Position numbers and translations under genes: made by a program
Notes under the pieces: generated by a model
What the model saw: the letters and a program-made list of their open reading frames with translations, nothing else
Database searches by the model: none
Told to the model about the DNA's origin: nothing
In this document: in pieces, positions 33,937 to 41,497 of the stretch
How the letters are laid out: each line of letters opens with the position of its first letter
Numbering within the stretch: the stretch's first letter is position 1
Origin: a virus
Length of the DNA: 50,272 nucleotides
Virus record (IMG/VR): IMGVR_UViG_3300038441_001406
Coordinates: 1-50,272 of that record
Direction: 5' to 3' (one strand)

Positions 33937-34287
33937 ATGAAAGATAGTCAGACAATCAAGAACGAAGTGGCCGAGCACATCTCCGGGTCGGTCCTGAAGG
34001 GCTGGAAGCTCACGCAAGACGAGATCGCTTTTGCGATGCGCGTTTTGCAAGTGGTCTCTTACCGCGTGCGGAAAGAGAACGAAGATCGCTACGAAGATGA
34101 TCCGCACTTCCGCTTTTATGCGGACACGTTGCAGAGCGCTCGCAATTTCCTCTGGACCTATGGCGACCAGTTGCTGAACGAAGAGACAGTCAAGGCCGCG
34201 AAGCTCGAAAAGCTTCCTGTGAAAGTCCCAACGGTTATCCCTGAGACTCTCGGGTTGCTCTTGCTGCTCGCAATGGTTCACCCCTAA
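33937..34287 (+). CDS. Hypothetical helical protein, 116 aa
   Basis: ATG 33937 is nine bases after AACCAGAAAGA (33917-33927). The chain is predicted helical throughout: a basic/acidic N-terminus (MKDSQTIKNEVAEHISGSVL), a central IAFAMRVLQVVSYRVRKENEDR helix and a hydrophobic tail (LGLLLLLAMV) that may insert in the membrane. No family recognised. Confidence 0.6.
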   Translation: MKDSQTIKNEVAEHISGSVLKGWKLTQDEIAFAMRVLQVVSYRVRKENEDRYEDDPHFRFYADTLQSARNFLWTYGDQLLNEETVKAAKLEKLPVKVPTVIPETLGLLLLLAMVHP

Positions 34288-34319
34288 CGAAGAAAGCAAA
34301 ACCAGAAAGAAGAAAGACA

Positions 34320-34676
34320 ATGAAAATCAAAGTATGTCGAAACACCAGTAGTAAGCAATGGGGCTACGCAACGCTCCCGCCGTCTCAGAAACTTATCTGG
34401 GCCGGGCCGTTGTTCGTTCTTATCCAGCTCGGCAGATCACTCCGTGACAGCTGGTCGCTCTATTGTATGGGCTGCGGACCGAGTTGGGAGAGCGGCTACG
34501 TCAAGCCGACCATCCTCGGGTTCGCAGCAGAATGGATCATGCAAGCAACCAATCGCTTGCTCTGCCGTCTGCGCGGTCATCACTGGCATAACGAGGGCTA
34601 CGCCAATAGCGATAGCGGCGGAGAAAGCTTTCAATGTCTGCGCTGCGGTGAGTCGCATGATGTCACCTATTACTAA
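34320..34676 (+). CDS. Hypothetical protein with zinc-ribbon-like C-terminus, 118 aa
   Basis: ATG 34320 follows AACCAGAAAGA at 34300-34310. The middle is moderately hydrophobic (KLIWAGPLFVLIQLG at about residues 24-38). The C-terminal part carries Cys/His pairs: CRLRGHHWHNEG and CLRCGESH, which could bind a zinc ion. Such CxxC/HxxC arrangements occur in phage zinc-ribbon proteins. No partner or function is known. Confidence 0.6.
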   Translation: MKIKVCRNTSSKQWGYATLPPSQKLIWAGPLFVLIQLGRSLRDSWSLYCMGCGPSWESGYVKPTILGFAAEWIMQATNRLLCRLRGHHWHNEGYANSDSGGESFQCLRCGESHDVTYY

Positions 34677-34677
34677 G

Positions 34678-35079
34678 ATGAGAACCAGAAAGAGAAAGAT
34701 ACTGACCCCGAGGCTGCGCCGCTCGACGGCGAAAAAGCTGGCGGTCATTTTAGAGCAGCGAGCAGAGCAAACGCCAGAGTCGAGCGAGAAGCGCGCCCCC
34801 TCGCTGCTCAATTACGGCACCGCGCCGAAGCCGTTCTACATCGCCGTCTGCAAATACGGCTACGGCGTCGACAAGGTCGCAGCGATGGCTATACGTCTCG
34901 CTCAGACTGAAGTGGCGATCCATGCGGAGCCCTCAGCGCTGCTCGTCTATCGCTCGGATGAATACATCGAGCCGATTGGATTCAAAGCAGGAGCGCCGGT
35001 CTGGGAGAACGGAGACAAGCCGACGCTCTGCGCGCTGACGAACACGCATCAAGGCTACCGGCAGAGGATGAGGCTATGA
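34678..35079 (+). CDS. Hypothetical basic protein, 133 aa
   Basis: ATG 34678 overlaps no stop but follows the previous TAA by one base. Its own sequence begins with AACCAGAAAGA at 34683-34693, so either this start is right or the true start lies later in frame (no good ATG is seen nearby). The N-terminus is very basic (MRTRKRKILTPRLRRSTAKK). The rest is a small alpha/beta protein (FYIAVCKYGYGVDKVAAMAI). The stop overlaps the next gene (ATGA at 35076). Confidence 0.55.
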   Translation: MRTRKRKILTPRLRRSTAKKLAVILEQRAEQTPESSEKRAPSLLNYGTAPKPFYIAVCKYGYGVDKVAAMAIRLAQTEVAIHAEPSALLVYRSDEYIEPIGFKAGAPVWENGDKPTLCALTNTHQGYRQRMRL

Positions 35080-35261
35080 GGTTGAAGGTTCACTACTATA
35101 CAGCGATGACTCGAACCCCATCCGAAGCCATCCTTGAGACCCATCAATGGATAGAGATAAGAGGTCAGACGGTCCTGCGCGGTCAGCAAAAGATCAACAA
35201 GCGTTTAGTCAACCGGAGCATCGCTAAGGATGAGATCATCAAGACAGAGGAGGTCCGATGA
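35076..35261 (+). CDS. Hypothetical protein, 61 aa
   Basis: ATG 35076 lies inside the previous stop (ATGA). The small protein is basic with a strand-rich centre (KVHYYTAMTRTPSEAILETHQW). The stop overlaps the next gene (ATGA at 35258). It belongs to a chain of coupled small genes; no function visible. Confidence 0.55.
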   Translation: MRLKVHYYTAMTRTPSEAILETHQWIEIRGQTVLRGQQKINKRLVNRSIAKDEIIKTEEVR

Positions 35262-35515
35262 GTTGCGGCTCCGGCTGGATAGGGACGCACCGGCAAGTTG
35301 CCTACTATCTCAGCGTCGTCGGCGCAGACCGCGATGAGCAGGGCCGCTTTCTGATTGTCTCTGGCGGCATCTACTCGTTGTTAGGCGACACGAGAGAAGA
35401 TAGCGACGCGGTGATTGACAGTGAGACCTGCTACCTCATCGGCGGCAAGCCGGTCAATCTCGCGGCGGGACTCGGGACAACATCCTACGGGATGCGAGTC
35501 ACAGTGATAGCATAA
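35258..35515 (+). CDS. Hypothetical protein, 85 aa
   Basis: Coupled to the gene before by ATGA. The sequence is Gly/Ser/Thr-rich and strand-like (VAYYLSVVGADRDEQGRFLI, GGIYSLLGDTREDSD) with no repeats. It contains three Cys residues but no recognisable metal motif. No family identified. Confidence 0.5.
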   Translation: MSCGSGWIGTHRQVAYYLSVVGADRDEQGRFLIVSGGIYSLLGDTREDSDAVIDSETCYLIGGKPVNLAAGLGTTSYGMRVTVIA

Positions 35516-35530
35516 GCGATAACGCCGATG

Positions 35531-35574
35531 TCCGGCGTCTGTCACGCGCAACGGTTCAGCGTGGCACTGATGAG
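35531..35574 (+). other. Intergenic inverted repeats
   Basis: Between 35515 and 35611, ACGCC(GATGTCC)GGCGT and CACGC(GCAACGGTTCA)GCGTG can each form a short stem. They precede the leader AACCAGAAACA at 35580 and an AGGAGG site, so this gene has both leader types. Confidence 0.5.
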
Positions 35575-35610
35575 CAGAGAACCAGAAACAAACTAGGAGG
35601 TAAGTTAGTT

Positions 35611-36357
35611 ATGATATTGGCAGCCAAAAAGACAATGAAGATACATCCGTTTGCGCGGATGTTCAGTCAGGTCGCGCCGCTCTCGAAAGAGAAGCGCGAC
35701 GAGATGGTGAAGAGCATCGAGAAGAACGGGATACTCATTCCGATGTTGGTCAACAAGAAGAAGGATACGATCTACGACGGGGCGACCCGTTGGGGCATTG
35801 CCTACGACTTGAAGCTCAAACTCGAGGATGACCGCTTCGAGGTTTTTCCGAGCGAAGACGAGGACGATATTCGGGAAGCGATCGCGGCCCGCAACATCGA
35901 CCGGCGGCAGTTGACTGATAAAGAGCGCTCCGATCTCATCTCAAAACTCTTCGGGCCGAAGCTCGAAGAGGAAGCAAGACAGCGGCAGAGCAAGGCGGGG
36001 AGCTTCAAGGGGGCGACCAAGCTCGATGGCAAAGGCAGCGTGGCGGAGAAGATCGCGACCATGGCTGGTGTAAAAAAGAGCACAGCGCAGCAGTCAGAAA
36101 AGTTGCGCAAGGCTGGCGTGCTTGATGATGTGCTGCAAAAGAAAACAGCTCGGACGGCAGCACTCAAGAAAGCGCCGACCAGGAAAAAGGCCGCGAGCAA
36201 GTCAACGATTCCTTTTCCCGACCAGGTCTATAAGAAGTGGAGTCAGTTCGTGGCCCGCTTCCCTCACCCTGTCCGGCGCGAAGTGATCGAGCTGGTGCAT
36301 GGCTGGACGAAGCCGGGCGCGGCGGTCCCGAAGCCCTCAACTCCGGCCAAGAAGTAG
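35611..36357 (+). CDS. ParB-like nuclease-domain protein, 248 aa
   Basis: ATG 35611 has GGAGG 10-12 bases upstream plus the AACCAGAAACA leader. Residues about 5-100 are a ParB N-terminal domain: KIHPFARMFSQVAPLSKEKRDEM, then VKSIEKNGILIPMLV, then DGATRWGIAYDL. A basic/acidic middle follows (EAIAARNIDRRQLTDKERSDL), where ParB proteins have an HTH, and the C-terminus is Lys/Ala/Pro-rich (KKAPTRKKAASKST). It is a second ParB-fold protein, unlike the one next to dpdA. A role in regulation or DNA binding is likely but unproven. Confidence 0.75.
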   Translation: MILAAKKTMKIHPFARMFSQVAPLSKEKRDEMVKSIEKNGILIPMLVNKKKDTIYDGATRWGIAYDLKLKLEDDRFEVFPSEDEDDIREAIAARNIDRRQLTDKERSDLISKLFGPKLEEEARQRQSKAGSFKGATKLDGKGSVAEKIATMAGVKKSTAQQSEKLRKAGVLDDVLQKKTARTAALKKAPTRKKAASKSTIPFPDQVYKKWSQFVARFPHPVRREVIELVHGWTKPGAAVPKPSTPAKK

Positions 36358-36368
36358 GCTGGCAGAGC

Positions 36369-36421
36369 GCGAGCAGTCAGGCAGGGTTCAAGCCCCGGTC
36401 TGACTGTTCTGCTCTGCTCGC
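36369..36421 (+). other. GC-rich intergenic hairpin
   Basis: GCGAGCAG (36369-36376) pairs with CTGCTCGC (36414-36421), enclosing TCAG/CTGA (36377-36380 with 36400-36403). It follows the ParB-like gene and precedes AACCAGAAAGA at 36438. Confidence 0.7.
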
Positions 36422-36452
36422 AATCAAGCAAGCAGCTAACCAGAAAGAACAC

Positions 36453-36638
36453 ATGAACAAAATCGACCAACTGCGAATCGCTTATACCCTTCGCTTCTGC
36501 GCCCTGAGAGCGAAGCGAGCGGGATGCCGCTATCATGAGGCGGGCGTGATGATTCGGGACATCATACGCGCCCAGCAACTGCCAATGACAAACAGAGAGA
36601 TCACCACATCGATCAAGGAGGCGTATGGCCGAGCCTAA
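36453..36638 (+). CDS. Small helical protein, 61 aa
   Basis: ATG 36453 is four bases after AACCAGAAAGA (36438-36448). Longer frames upstream run through the hairpin and ParB-like gene and are rejected. The helical basic product (KIDQLRIAYTLRFCALRAKR) may bind nucleic acid, but no family is seen. The stop overlaps the next gene by 14 bases. Confidence 0.6.
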   Translation: MNKIDQLRIAYTLRFCALRAKRAGCRYHEAGVMIRDIIRAQQLPMTNREITTSIKEAYGRA

Positions 36639-36837
36639 AATGACATTCAGAAAAATGGTTCTCGGATATCACTACACCGACGGAGAGACGGTGGGTGTCT
36701 ACACAGTGGACTGCGAAAATTGCGCAACCAGCGGCGCTCATACGCAGAGACCAATGGTGCAACTTGCGGTCACGCATCAAGATTCGCAAATCATCAGGGA
36801 ATGGTTCGCGGTCGCTGACTTAAAGGAGGTCGATTAA
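36625..36837 (+). CDS. Hypothetical protein, 70 aa
   Basis: ATG 36625 has AAGGAGG upstream. A small beta-rich protein (KMVLGYHYTDGETVGVYTVDC) with two Cys at ENCATSG and DCEN that could be a tiny metal site. No family recognised. Confidence 0.55.
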   Translation: MAEPKMTFRKMVLGYHYTDGETVGVYTVDCENCATSGAHTQRPMVQLAVTHQDSQIIREWFAVADLKEVD

Positions 36838-36843
36838 ACACCC

Positions 36844-37086
36844 ATGAAGAAACTAGACTGGTCAATTATCGCGGTCGTCATCATGTTCATTGTCTATTGC
36901 CTCGCAGTGAACGCTGACGGGGCGGAGCCAAAGAAGAAAGCGCAGCGCGACCGCAATTACATCCTGCGTCGTCAGTCCGCCTATCAGGTGCAAGGTCCGC
37001 CGGTGCGCCGTCTCATCATCGGGAAGCGCGAGGTTGACATCTACCGCGACGGGAGCGCCTTCGAGAAAGACAGGAGGGCACGATGA
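36844..37086 (+). CDS. Small exported or membrane protein, 80 aa
   Basis: ATG 36844 is close to the previous stop. Residues about 5-24 (DWSIIAVVIMFIVYCLAVNA) form a membrane span or signal peptide, possibly cut after ADGA. The rest is basic (KKKAQRDRNYILRRQSAYQV). It could be a periplasmic or membrane-anchored small protein. The stop overlaps the next gene (ATGA at 37083). Confidence 0.6.
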   Translation: MKKLDWSIIAVVIMFIVYCLAVNADGAEPKKKAQRDRNYILRRQSAYQVQGPPVRRLIIGKREVDIYRDGSAFEKDRRAR

Positions 37087-37298
37087 CTGGCGAGCAGATT
37101 AAGGCGCACACGCTGGGCATCATCCGACAAGCTCTCGAAGTGCAGGACGCTCTCGATGCTGAACGGTGGACGGCAGCGCAGATGATCCTGACTGGCATCC
37201 GCACTGACAGCAAGCGCCTGCAGGAGCACTGCGCGGAAAAGGTCGAACAAATCGCGGGCAAGCTTTCAACCGCGGTCGAGCGGCATGGACGAAGATGA
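37083..37298 (+). CDS. Small helical protein, 71 aa
   Basis: Coupled by ATGA. A mostly helical sequence (HTLGIIRQALEVQDALDAER, then AAQMILTGIRTDSKRLQEH) with no Cys cluster or membrane segment. It overlaps the next gene by 14 bases. No function visible. Confidence 0.55.
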   Translation: MTGEQIKAHTLGIIRQALEVQDALDAERWTAAQMILTGIRTDSKRLQEHCAEKVEQIAGKLSTAVERHGRR

Positions 37299-37479
37299 TG
37301 ATGGGCTACCAGCAGATCAAGTGCGGCGCTGCGGCCGCTGCCGAGAAGACTTCGAAAGCATCGTGCAGCGCGGACGCCCAACCTTCGTGCCGCTCTTCTG
37401 CTCGGACTGCGATGAGATCATGGCGAACGAGCTGCAATGGCGAGAGCATCGAGAGAAGCTTAATCGAAAAACCGATTAA
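37285..37479 (+). CDS. Zinc-finger-like protein ending in hairpin repeat, 64 aa
   Basis: The product carries two Cys pairs, CGRC near residue 16 and CSDC near residue 39, suitable for one zinc ion. The final residues EKLNRKTD and the TAA stop are encoded by hairpin copy 6, reading through its left arm and loop and stopping in the right arm. Its natural end was probably near residue 57 before the repeat (inference). Confidence 0.6.
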   Translation: MDEDDDGLPADQVRRCGRCREDFESIVQRGRPTFVPLFCSDCDEIMANELQWREHREKLNRKTD

Positions 37480-37485
37480 GCTTCT
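37454..37485 (+). repeat. Dispersed hairpin repeat, copy 6
   Basis: A 13-base-pair stem (37454-37466 with 37473-37485) closes on loop AAAAAC. The upstream gene ends in its right arm (TAA 37477-37479). A 335-base non-coding segment follows. Confidence 0.95.
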
Positions 37486-37584
37486 GCTGCCCCTCGCAGC
37501 GCCAGAGGGGCAGCGCAGAGCGCAAGGGGCAAGAACGCAGCATCGAGCAGCGCAGAAATGCTCAAATCCGAGCCCAGGCGAGCC

Positions 37585-37651
37585 CCTAGGACGTTTTTCG
37601 ATAGCGAGCAATGATCTTGTAGCGCTCGCACCCATAAAAACGCTGCCTAGG
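37585..37651 (+). promoter_or_regulatory. Nested stem structure, candidate anti-terminator form
   Basis: CCTAGG (37585-37590) pairs with CCTAGG (37646-37651), CGTTTTT (37592-37598) with AAAAACG (37636-37642) and GCGAGC (37604-37609) with GCTCGC (37624-37629). Forming it would use bases needed by the terminator-like stem at 37640-37664. Confidence 0.5.
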
Positions 37652-37670
37652 CGATCCTGAGCGTCTTTTT
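37640..37670 (+). terminator. Candidate intrinsic terminator
   Basis: ACGCT (37640-37644) pairs with AGCGT (37660-37664), and CTTTTT follows at 37665-37670. The stem is short, and the loop contains GCCTAGGC, which can pair with itself. It competes with the nested stem upstream. Confidence 0.45.
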
Positions 37671-37820
37671 CTGCTCTCTCAGAGCGAAAACCCCGCTTTT
37701 CCCTCTCTGCGCGCTCTGCGCTCTCTTGCATCGAGCAGAGCAGCGCGACGCCGCAGGGGCGCTCCCAGTGCGATTTTCAACCCCTTCCAGAGCGCAACCA
37801 GAAAGAGAAAGGAAGAGAGA

Positions 37821-38168
37821 ATGAACGAAGAGCAAATCAAAGAGAGAGCGACCCGTTGGGCCGCGCTCTACCGCAATCCGAAATCGCGCCCACAGATGGA
37901 CGATGTTTTGCGCGGCTTGAATGAAGCCGGTCGAACACTGGTCATCCTCGGCGGCCAGCGGATTGCGGGTGGCCTGCCGTGGCGACTAGCAAGCCTGACA
38001 GAAAGAAAGGAGGTTGAGACAAATGGGAACAGCAATAAAACAAAAGGGCGACGACCGGCTTCCGCTACAGCTGGCGCTAAAACAGCTAAAGCGAAAGTTT
38101 CCGTGGGCGCCCATAGCAGCCCTCAGAAAACAAATCACCGCCGGACTAATGCCGGTCACAAGAAGTAG
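37821..38168 (+). CDS. Hypothetical basic protein, 115 aa
   Basis: ATG 37821 is 14 bases after AACCAGAAAGA (37796-37806). Residues 1-65 look folded (RATRWAALYRNPKSRPQMDD, LNEAGRTLVILGGQRIAGG). The last 50 residues are Lys/Ala/Ser/Thr-rich and probably disordered. The last 145 bases overlap the next gene in another frame. The disordered tail may therefore exist only because of that overlap. Confidence 0.55.
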   Translation: MNEEQIKERATRWAALYRNPKSRPQMDDVLRGLNEAGRTLVILGGQRIAGGLPWRLASLTERKEVETNGNSNKTKGRRPASATAGAKTAKAKVSVGAHSSPQKTNHRRTNAGHKK

Positions 38169-38244
38169 CTTTGCAGAGAAGAGCCGCATCTATGTGCGGA
38201 TGGAGGACCTAGAGAAATTACTCCTCAGAGCAGAAACAAAGTAA
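38023..38244 (+). CDS. Putative small DNA-binding (excisionase-like) protein, 73 aa
   Basis: ATG 38023 has the long ribosome binding site AAGAAAGGAGG just upstream, so it is favoured although it lies inside the previous gene. The sequence (FPWAPIAALRKQITAGLMP, then RIYVRMEDLEKLL) has the look of small winged-helix/excisionase domains, which end in (V)R-x-xDLE-x-L. A regulatory role is inferred. Confidence 0.6.
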   Translation: MGTAIKQKGDDRLPLQLALKQLKRKFPWAPIAALRKQITAGLMPVTRSSFAEKSRIYVRMEDLEKLLLRAETK

Positions 38245-38252
38245 GAAAAAAA

Positions 38253-38303
38253 TCGCTGGCCGCGACTGCTCCCAAATATGAAAAAGAGCGCCACGACCAG
38301 CGA
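38253..38303 (+). other. Intergenic hairpin before the ERF gene
   Basis: TCGCTGG (38253-38259) pairs with CCAGCGA (38297-38303). It follows a stop codon and precedes AACCAGAAAGA at 38309, repeating the arrangement seen at 33381 and 36369. Confidence 0.65.
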
Positions 38304-38328
38304 GAGTTAACCAGAAAGAACTATAAAC

Positions 38329-39387
38329 ATGGAAAAGAAAAGTGGTTTAGTCAAGAAGCTCATCGAGATCCTGAAAGAAGTAGGACCGATCGAGAAGGCC
38401 GAGCGCAACGCGCATTTCGGCTACAACTACACTGGCGAAGGCCAAGTATTGGCGGCGCTCCGCGGCAGACTCGCGGAGCGGAACATCCTTCTCATCACGA
38501 GCGTCTCAACCTGCGTCCCTGAGTATGGGGAAGGCGGGCATGGCGTTTATGTCTGCGTCACGACCAGGCATAAATTCATGGATGGAGAGACGGGCGAAGA
38601 GTTAGAGCTTCAAGGTGCTGGTCTCGGTTGGGACTCCGGCGATAAGGGCGTTTACAAAGCGATCACCGGCGCGGTCAAATACGTCCTGATGAAAAACTTT
38701 CTCATCACGGACGGTCAGGATCCGGAGTCGGGCGAGCAGCGCAAGCCGGCTGCTGAGCCCGGTCAAGCGCCAGCTGGCGCGCCGCACCGGCGGACGCGGG
38801 ACTATGAGAATGAGACAGGCAAGGGAGACAAAAAAGTCGAGACAGACTTCGCGGCCCTGGATGCCTTTCTGCTCGAAAATAACATCCCACAAGGGTTCGT
38901 TATCTTGAGGCTGAAAGAGAAAGGACTCATCGATGCGAGAGCGACGAAGCTCGATAACATCAAACCGGGCATCCTGAAGCGCTGCATCCAACCGGCAGCG
39001 AAGGCGACTCTGCTCAAGGCATGGGCCGATCAACAAAAAGACGATGAAGGACAGAGCGGCACTGAGACCAAGGTCGCGCCGCGCGAGAAGAAAGAAGTGC
39101 GGACCAATGAAGGCGACCAGACGCGAGCAGGAACAAGGCGGCAACCGTGCGCCGGTCAGGACCCAAAAGCGGTAGTCGAGGAAGCAGGCCACAAAAACTG
39201 GCGGACAGTCAAGATCCATTGGGGCCGAGATAAAGGAACGCCGTTAGGCAAAGTCTCGAAGAAGTCGTTAACCGGATATTGGATCAGCCAATGGCATCCC
39301 GAGTTGTATCGCAACAAATGGAATAAGGATGACGTCCTCTTGGACAGCGCGATTTGTCTGGCCAGTGAAGAGATTGGAGGTGAGTGA
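38329..39387 (+). CDS. ERF-family single-strand annealing protein, 352 aa
   Basis: ATG 38329 is nine bases after AACCAGAAAGA. Residues about 1-130 match ERF annealing proteins: IEKAERNAHFGYNYTGEGQV, LAALRGRLAERNI, then GAGLGWDSGDKGVYKAITGA followed by VKYVLMKNF, the most conserved ERF block. ERF proteins pair complementary strands in phage recombination. A charged linker (about residues 145-240) and a C-terminal module with WRTVKIHWGRDKGTPLGKVS and GYWISQWHPEL follow. The next-but-one gene encodes a PD-(D/E)XK nuclease, the usual partner. Confidence 0.85.
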   Translation: MEKKSGLVKKLIEILKEVGPIEKAERNAHFGYNYTGEGQVLAALRGRLAERNILLITSVSTCVPEYGEGGHGVYVCVTTRHKFMDGETGEELELQGAGLGWDSGDKGVYKAITGAVKYVLMKNFLITDGQDPESGEQRKPAAEPGQAPAGAPHRRTRDYENETGKGDKKVETDFAALDAFLLENNIPQGFVILRLKEKGLIDARATKLDNIKPGILKRCIQPAAKATLLKAWADQQKDDEGQSGTETKVAPREKKEVRTNEGDQTRAGTRRQPCAGQDPKAVVEEAGHKNWRTVKIHWGRDKGTPLGKVSKKSLTGYWISQWHPELYRNKWNKDDVLLDSAICLASEEIGGE

Positions 39388-39684
39388 ATGAGCGGACTAA
39401 CCTGCCGCAGTTGCGGCGCTGAAGTCATCGTCGCGCAGACATCCAATAACAAGCGGATGCCAGTCGACCGGCGAGCATCTCCGAAGGGAAATATTCTGCT
39501 GGTTCATCAACCGAACAACATCCCTCGGGCCGTGGTGATTAAAGCTGAGGCGCGGGAACGTTATGCGGGCAAGCTGCGGTTGAGTCACTTCGCCACTTGT
39601 CCGAACGCGGCGCAGCATCGGCAGCCGAAAGAAAGGAGGCATCATGGCGACCAGAAAGAAACGAGCCAGACCGGACAAGCCTAA
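39388..39684 (+). CDS. Small zinc-finger-like protein, 98 aa
   Basis: ATG 39388 starts directly after the ERF stop. CRSCGAEV near residue 6 gives one Cys pair. HFATCPNAAQH near residue 67 offers His/Cys for a second site. A region of low complexity (RRHHGDQKE) ends it. It overlaps the nuclease gene by 41 bases. No family given. Confidence 0.55.
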   Translation: MSGLTCRSCGAEVIVAQTSNNKRMPVDRRASPKGNILLVHQPNNIPRAVVIKAEARERYAGKLRLSHFATCPNAAQHRQPKERRHHGDQKETSQTGQA

Positions 39685-40798
39685 CCAACATGAGATCGAG
39701 AGCGAAGGACTGCCGAGCGGCAGTTGCTTCGACTCTTGCTTCCGGTGCCCGGGGAAATGGAAGATAACGCGCCGTTTGCCCAAAGAAGATGACACCGTCC
39801 ATACCCTGAAAGGAAAGCGGATTCACGAGGCAATGGCCTCTGGTGACTTCTCCACCTTGCCGAATAAAAGCGAGCGAGACATTGCCGCGCGCATTGCTTA
39901 CGCTGAGGGAGAGATCGTCAATGAGTATAACTTCGAGGGCGCGGAAGTCGAGTTCGAGCAGCGCATCTGGGACTTCGACTTCAACTTGAACAAGACATGG
40001 TCGATGCAGATGGATCGCTACGACTGGCAACCGGACAAGCGTCGGCTCTTAGCCATCGATGACAAGAGCGGTTGGACCTTGGTCCCGCCGGTGGCGCGCA
40101 ACTGGCAAATCAGAAGCGGCGGCGCGCTCTTAGCGGAGCAGCTGGACGCCCTAGAGCTAGTCTGCGCGCTTATCCATCCGTTCAGTCCCGAGAGCTTATG
40201 GGAAGCCAAAGTCTATACGCGCCAAGAGAGCGACGCGCTCTTATCCGTGACCAGGCATCTCGTGCAACAGATCCAGCTGCCCAATCAGCGCCGCATCGTC
40301 GGCGGGATCCAATGCGAGTGGTGCGCAGCCAAGCAGGTCTGCCCCGAGTTCATTGCGAGCGAAGCGGCGCTAGACCAGAAGGTCGACGACTGGATTCAGG
40401 ACGAAGGCTTCACGGCGATCAACCGGCAGTCACCAGAAGAGCGAGCCGAGACCGTCCGAAGTTTGAAGCAGCGGTTTCGGAATATCGAGTTCGTCCTCGA
40501 TCAATACACGGAGTTAGCCAAGCGAGACGAGAGCGCCATCCAAGGCTATCGACTGGCGCGCAAATACAACGTGACGGTGGCGAACGAAGCGACAGCGATG
40601 GAGATAGCGAAGAAAGAGTTCGGCGACGAGGCCATGTATTCGGCGCTGAAATTCTCCGTTGCGGCGTTGATCGAGGAAGTGCAGACAAAGACGAGGACGG
40701 GGAAGAAAGAAGCGAAGGCAGCGGTCGAGCGAGTCTTAGGACCGCTGCTCCAATATAAGGCGTCGAAGCATTTCCTTGAGGAAGCGAGGTCCGCATAA
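39644..40798 (+). CDS. PD-(D/E)XK nuclease (DUF2800-like), 384 aa
   Basis: ATG 39644 has GAAAGGAGG upstream. Motifs seen: CFRCPGKWKITRRLP with the Cys and start of the fold, GKRIHEAMASG, QMDRYDWQPDKRRLLAIDDKSGW with the nuclease D and the D-x-K-S-G active site, and a late CEWCAAKQVC Cys group that may hold a metal cluster. Such proteins resemble phage RecB/Cas4-type exonucleases. Neighbouring ERF suggests a single-strand-annealing recombination module in which the nuclease makes 3' ends. Confidence 0.8.
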   Translation: MATRKKRARPDKPNQHEIESEGLPSGSCFDSCFRCPGKWKITRRLPKEDDTVHTLKGKRIHEAMASGDFSTLPNKSERDIAARIAYAEGEIVNEYNFEGAEVEFEQRIWDFDFNLNKTWSMQMDRYDWQPDKRRLLAIDDKSGWTLVPPVARNWQIRSGGALLAEQLDALELVCALIHPFSPESLWEAKVYTRQESDALLSVTRHLVQQIQLPNQRRIVGGIQCEWCAAKQVCPEFIASEAALDQKVDDWIQDEGFTAINRQSPEERAETVRSLKQRFRNIEFVLDQYTELAKRDESAIQGYRLARKYNVTVANEATAMEIAKKEFGDEAMYSALKFSVAALIEEVQTKTRTGKKEAKAAVERVLGPLLQYKASKHFLEEARSA

Positions 40799-41023
40799 AT
40801 GGACGACTGGGAATGGGAGTTCTTTATCGGCCGCTGGGAAGGGTTGGAGTATCCCAAGCCAGAGGATTACATGAGCCTAACCGATGATGAGCTACGCGAA
40901 GGCACAGCCAGAGCAAGAAGCGAAAAGATTAAAGGTATCCGGCGCTGGCCGTCACCACTGAGCGAGAAGCAACGGTGGTGCCTGGCCTTCTGGATCGCTG
41001 AGAACGAAGCACAATACGTATGA
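40799..41023 (+). CDS. Hypothetical protein, 74 aa
   Basis: ATG 40799 comes directly after the nuclease stop. The acidic, Trp-rich N-terminus (DDWEWEFFIGRWEGLEYPKP) and helical rest have no recognised family. The stop overlaps the next gene (ATGA). Confidence 0.55.
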   Translation: MDDWEWEFFIGRWEGLEYPKPEDYMSLTDDELREGTARARSEKIKGIRRWPSPLSEKQRWCLAFWIAENEAQYV

Positions 41024-41208
41024 CACACGACTGGAAAGACCTGACGCAAGAGTGGGCTACACCGCATGGCCGCTACTGCACGAAATGCAGGAAGCGGCAG
41101 TTCCATATCAACATGCACAACGGCCGCGGCGGCAGGTCGCGTTTTGTCTGGAGACCAAAGGTCGGTCTCTGCACCGGGAAGCCTAACCATGAGAAAAAAG
41201 AAACCTGA
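41020..41208 (+). CDS. Small Cys-pair protein, 62 aa
   Basis: Coupled by ATGA. CTKCRKRQFHINMHNG gives one Cys pair plus His. The final stretch contains another Cys (KVGLCTGK). It may be a tiny zinc ribbon. The next gene starts 20 bases before its stop. Confidence 0.5.
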   Translation: MTHDWKDLTQEWATPHGRYCTKCRKRQFHINMHNGRGGRSRFVWRPKVGLCTGKPNHEKKET

Positions 41209-41497
41209 CAAAAAAACGATAGAGAGCGTGGCCGAAGAGATCATCGGCATCGCGACCGGAGCGTTCATCAGCGCTTATATGAAACACCGGCGCGGCGAAA
41301 GTCTTGAGGCCATCCTAATCGATCTGGATATTCGCGGGGCTTACCACTCCACGGATAAAGAGACCATGAACATCATGCGGGCGGCGAGCAAGGCGGGCGT
41401 CTCTGCGCTGAAGGCCAACCTAGGACTCGATCCGGCGCTCAAACGTTTACAGTCCAGATTGGAAGCGCGCTACCAACAGGTCTTACGCGACTTATGA
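41189..41497 (+). CDS. Hypothetical helical protein, 102 aa
   Basis: ATG 41189 overlaps the previous stop region; a longer upstream frame is rejected because it runs through that gene. The chain is basic at the N-terminus and helical (TIESVAEEIIGIATGAFISAY, YMKHRRGESLEAILIDL) and ends ALKRLQSRLEARYQQVL. No family recognised. The stop overlaps the next gene (ATGA at 41494). Confidence 0.55.
   Translation: MRKKKPDKKTIESVAEEIIGIATGAFISAYMKHRRGESLEAILIDLDIRGAYHSTDKETMNIMRAASKAGVSALKANLGLDPALKRLQSRLEARYQQVLRDL

Larger units (their letters stand above)
37486..37820 (+). other. Non-coding segment with structured elements
   Basis: No gene fits here. A GCCCCT/AGGGGC stem and a segment repeated from 32191 occur at 37490-37525, an attenuator-like structure at 37585-37670, and a CTCTGC/GCAGAG stem near 37710-37745. 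The AACCAGAAAGA leader at 37796 ends the segment before ATG 37821. Confidence 0.65.

Noticed and set aside
36369-36421. A tRNA-like T-arm (GGTTCAAGCC) next to the ParB-like gene
   Set aside because: No acceptor stem, D-arm or anticodon arm can be drawn around it. The bases form a simple hairpin.
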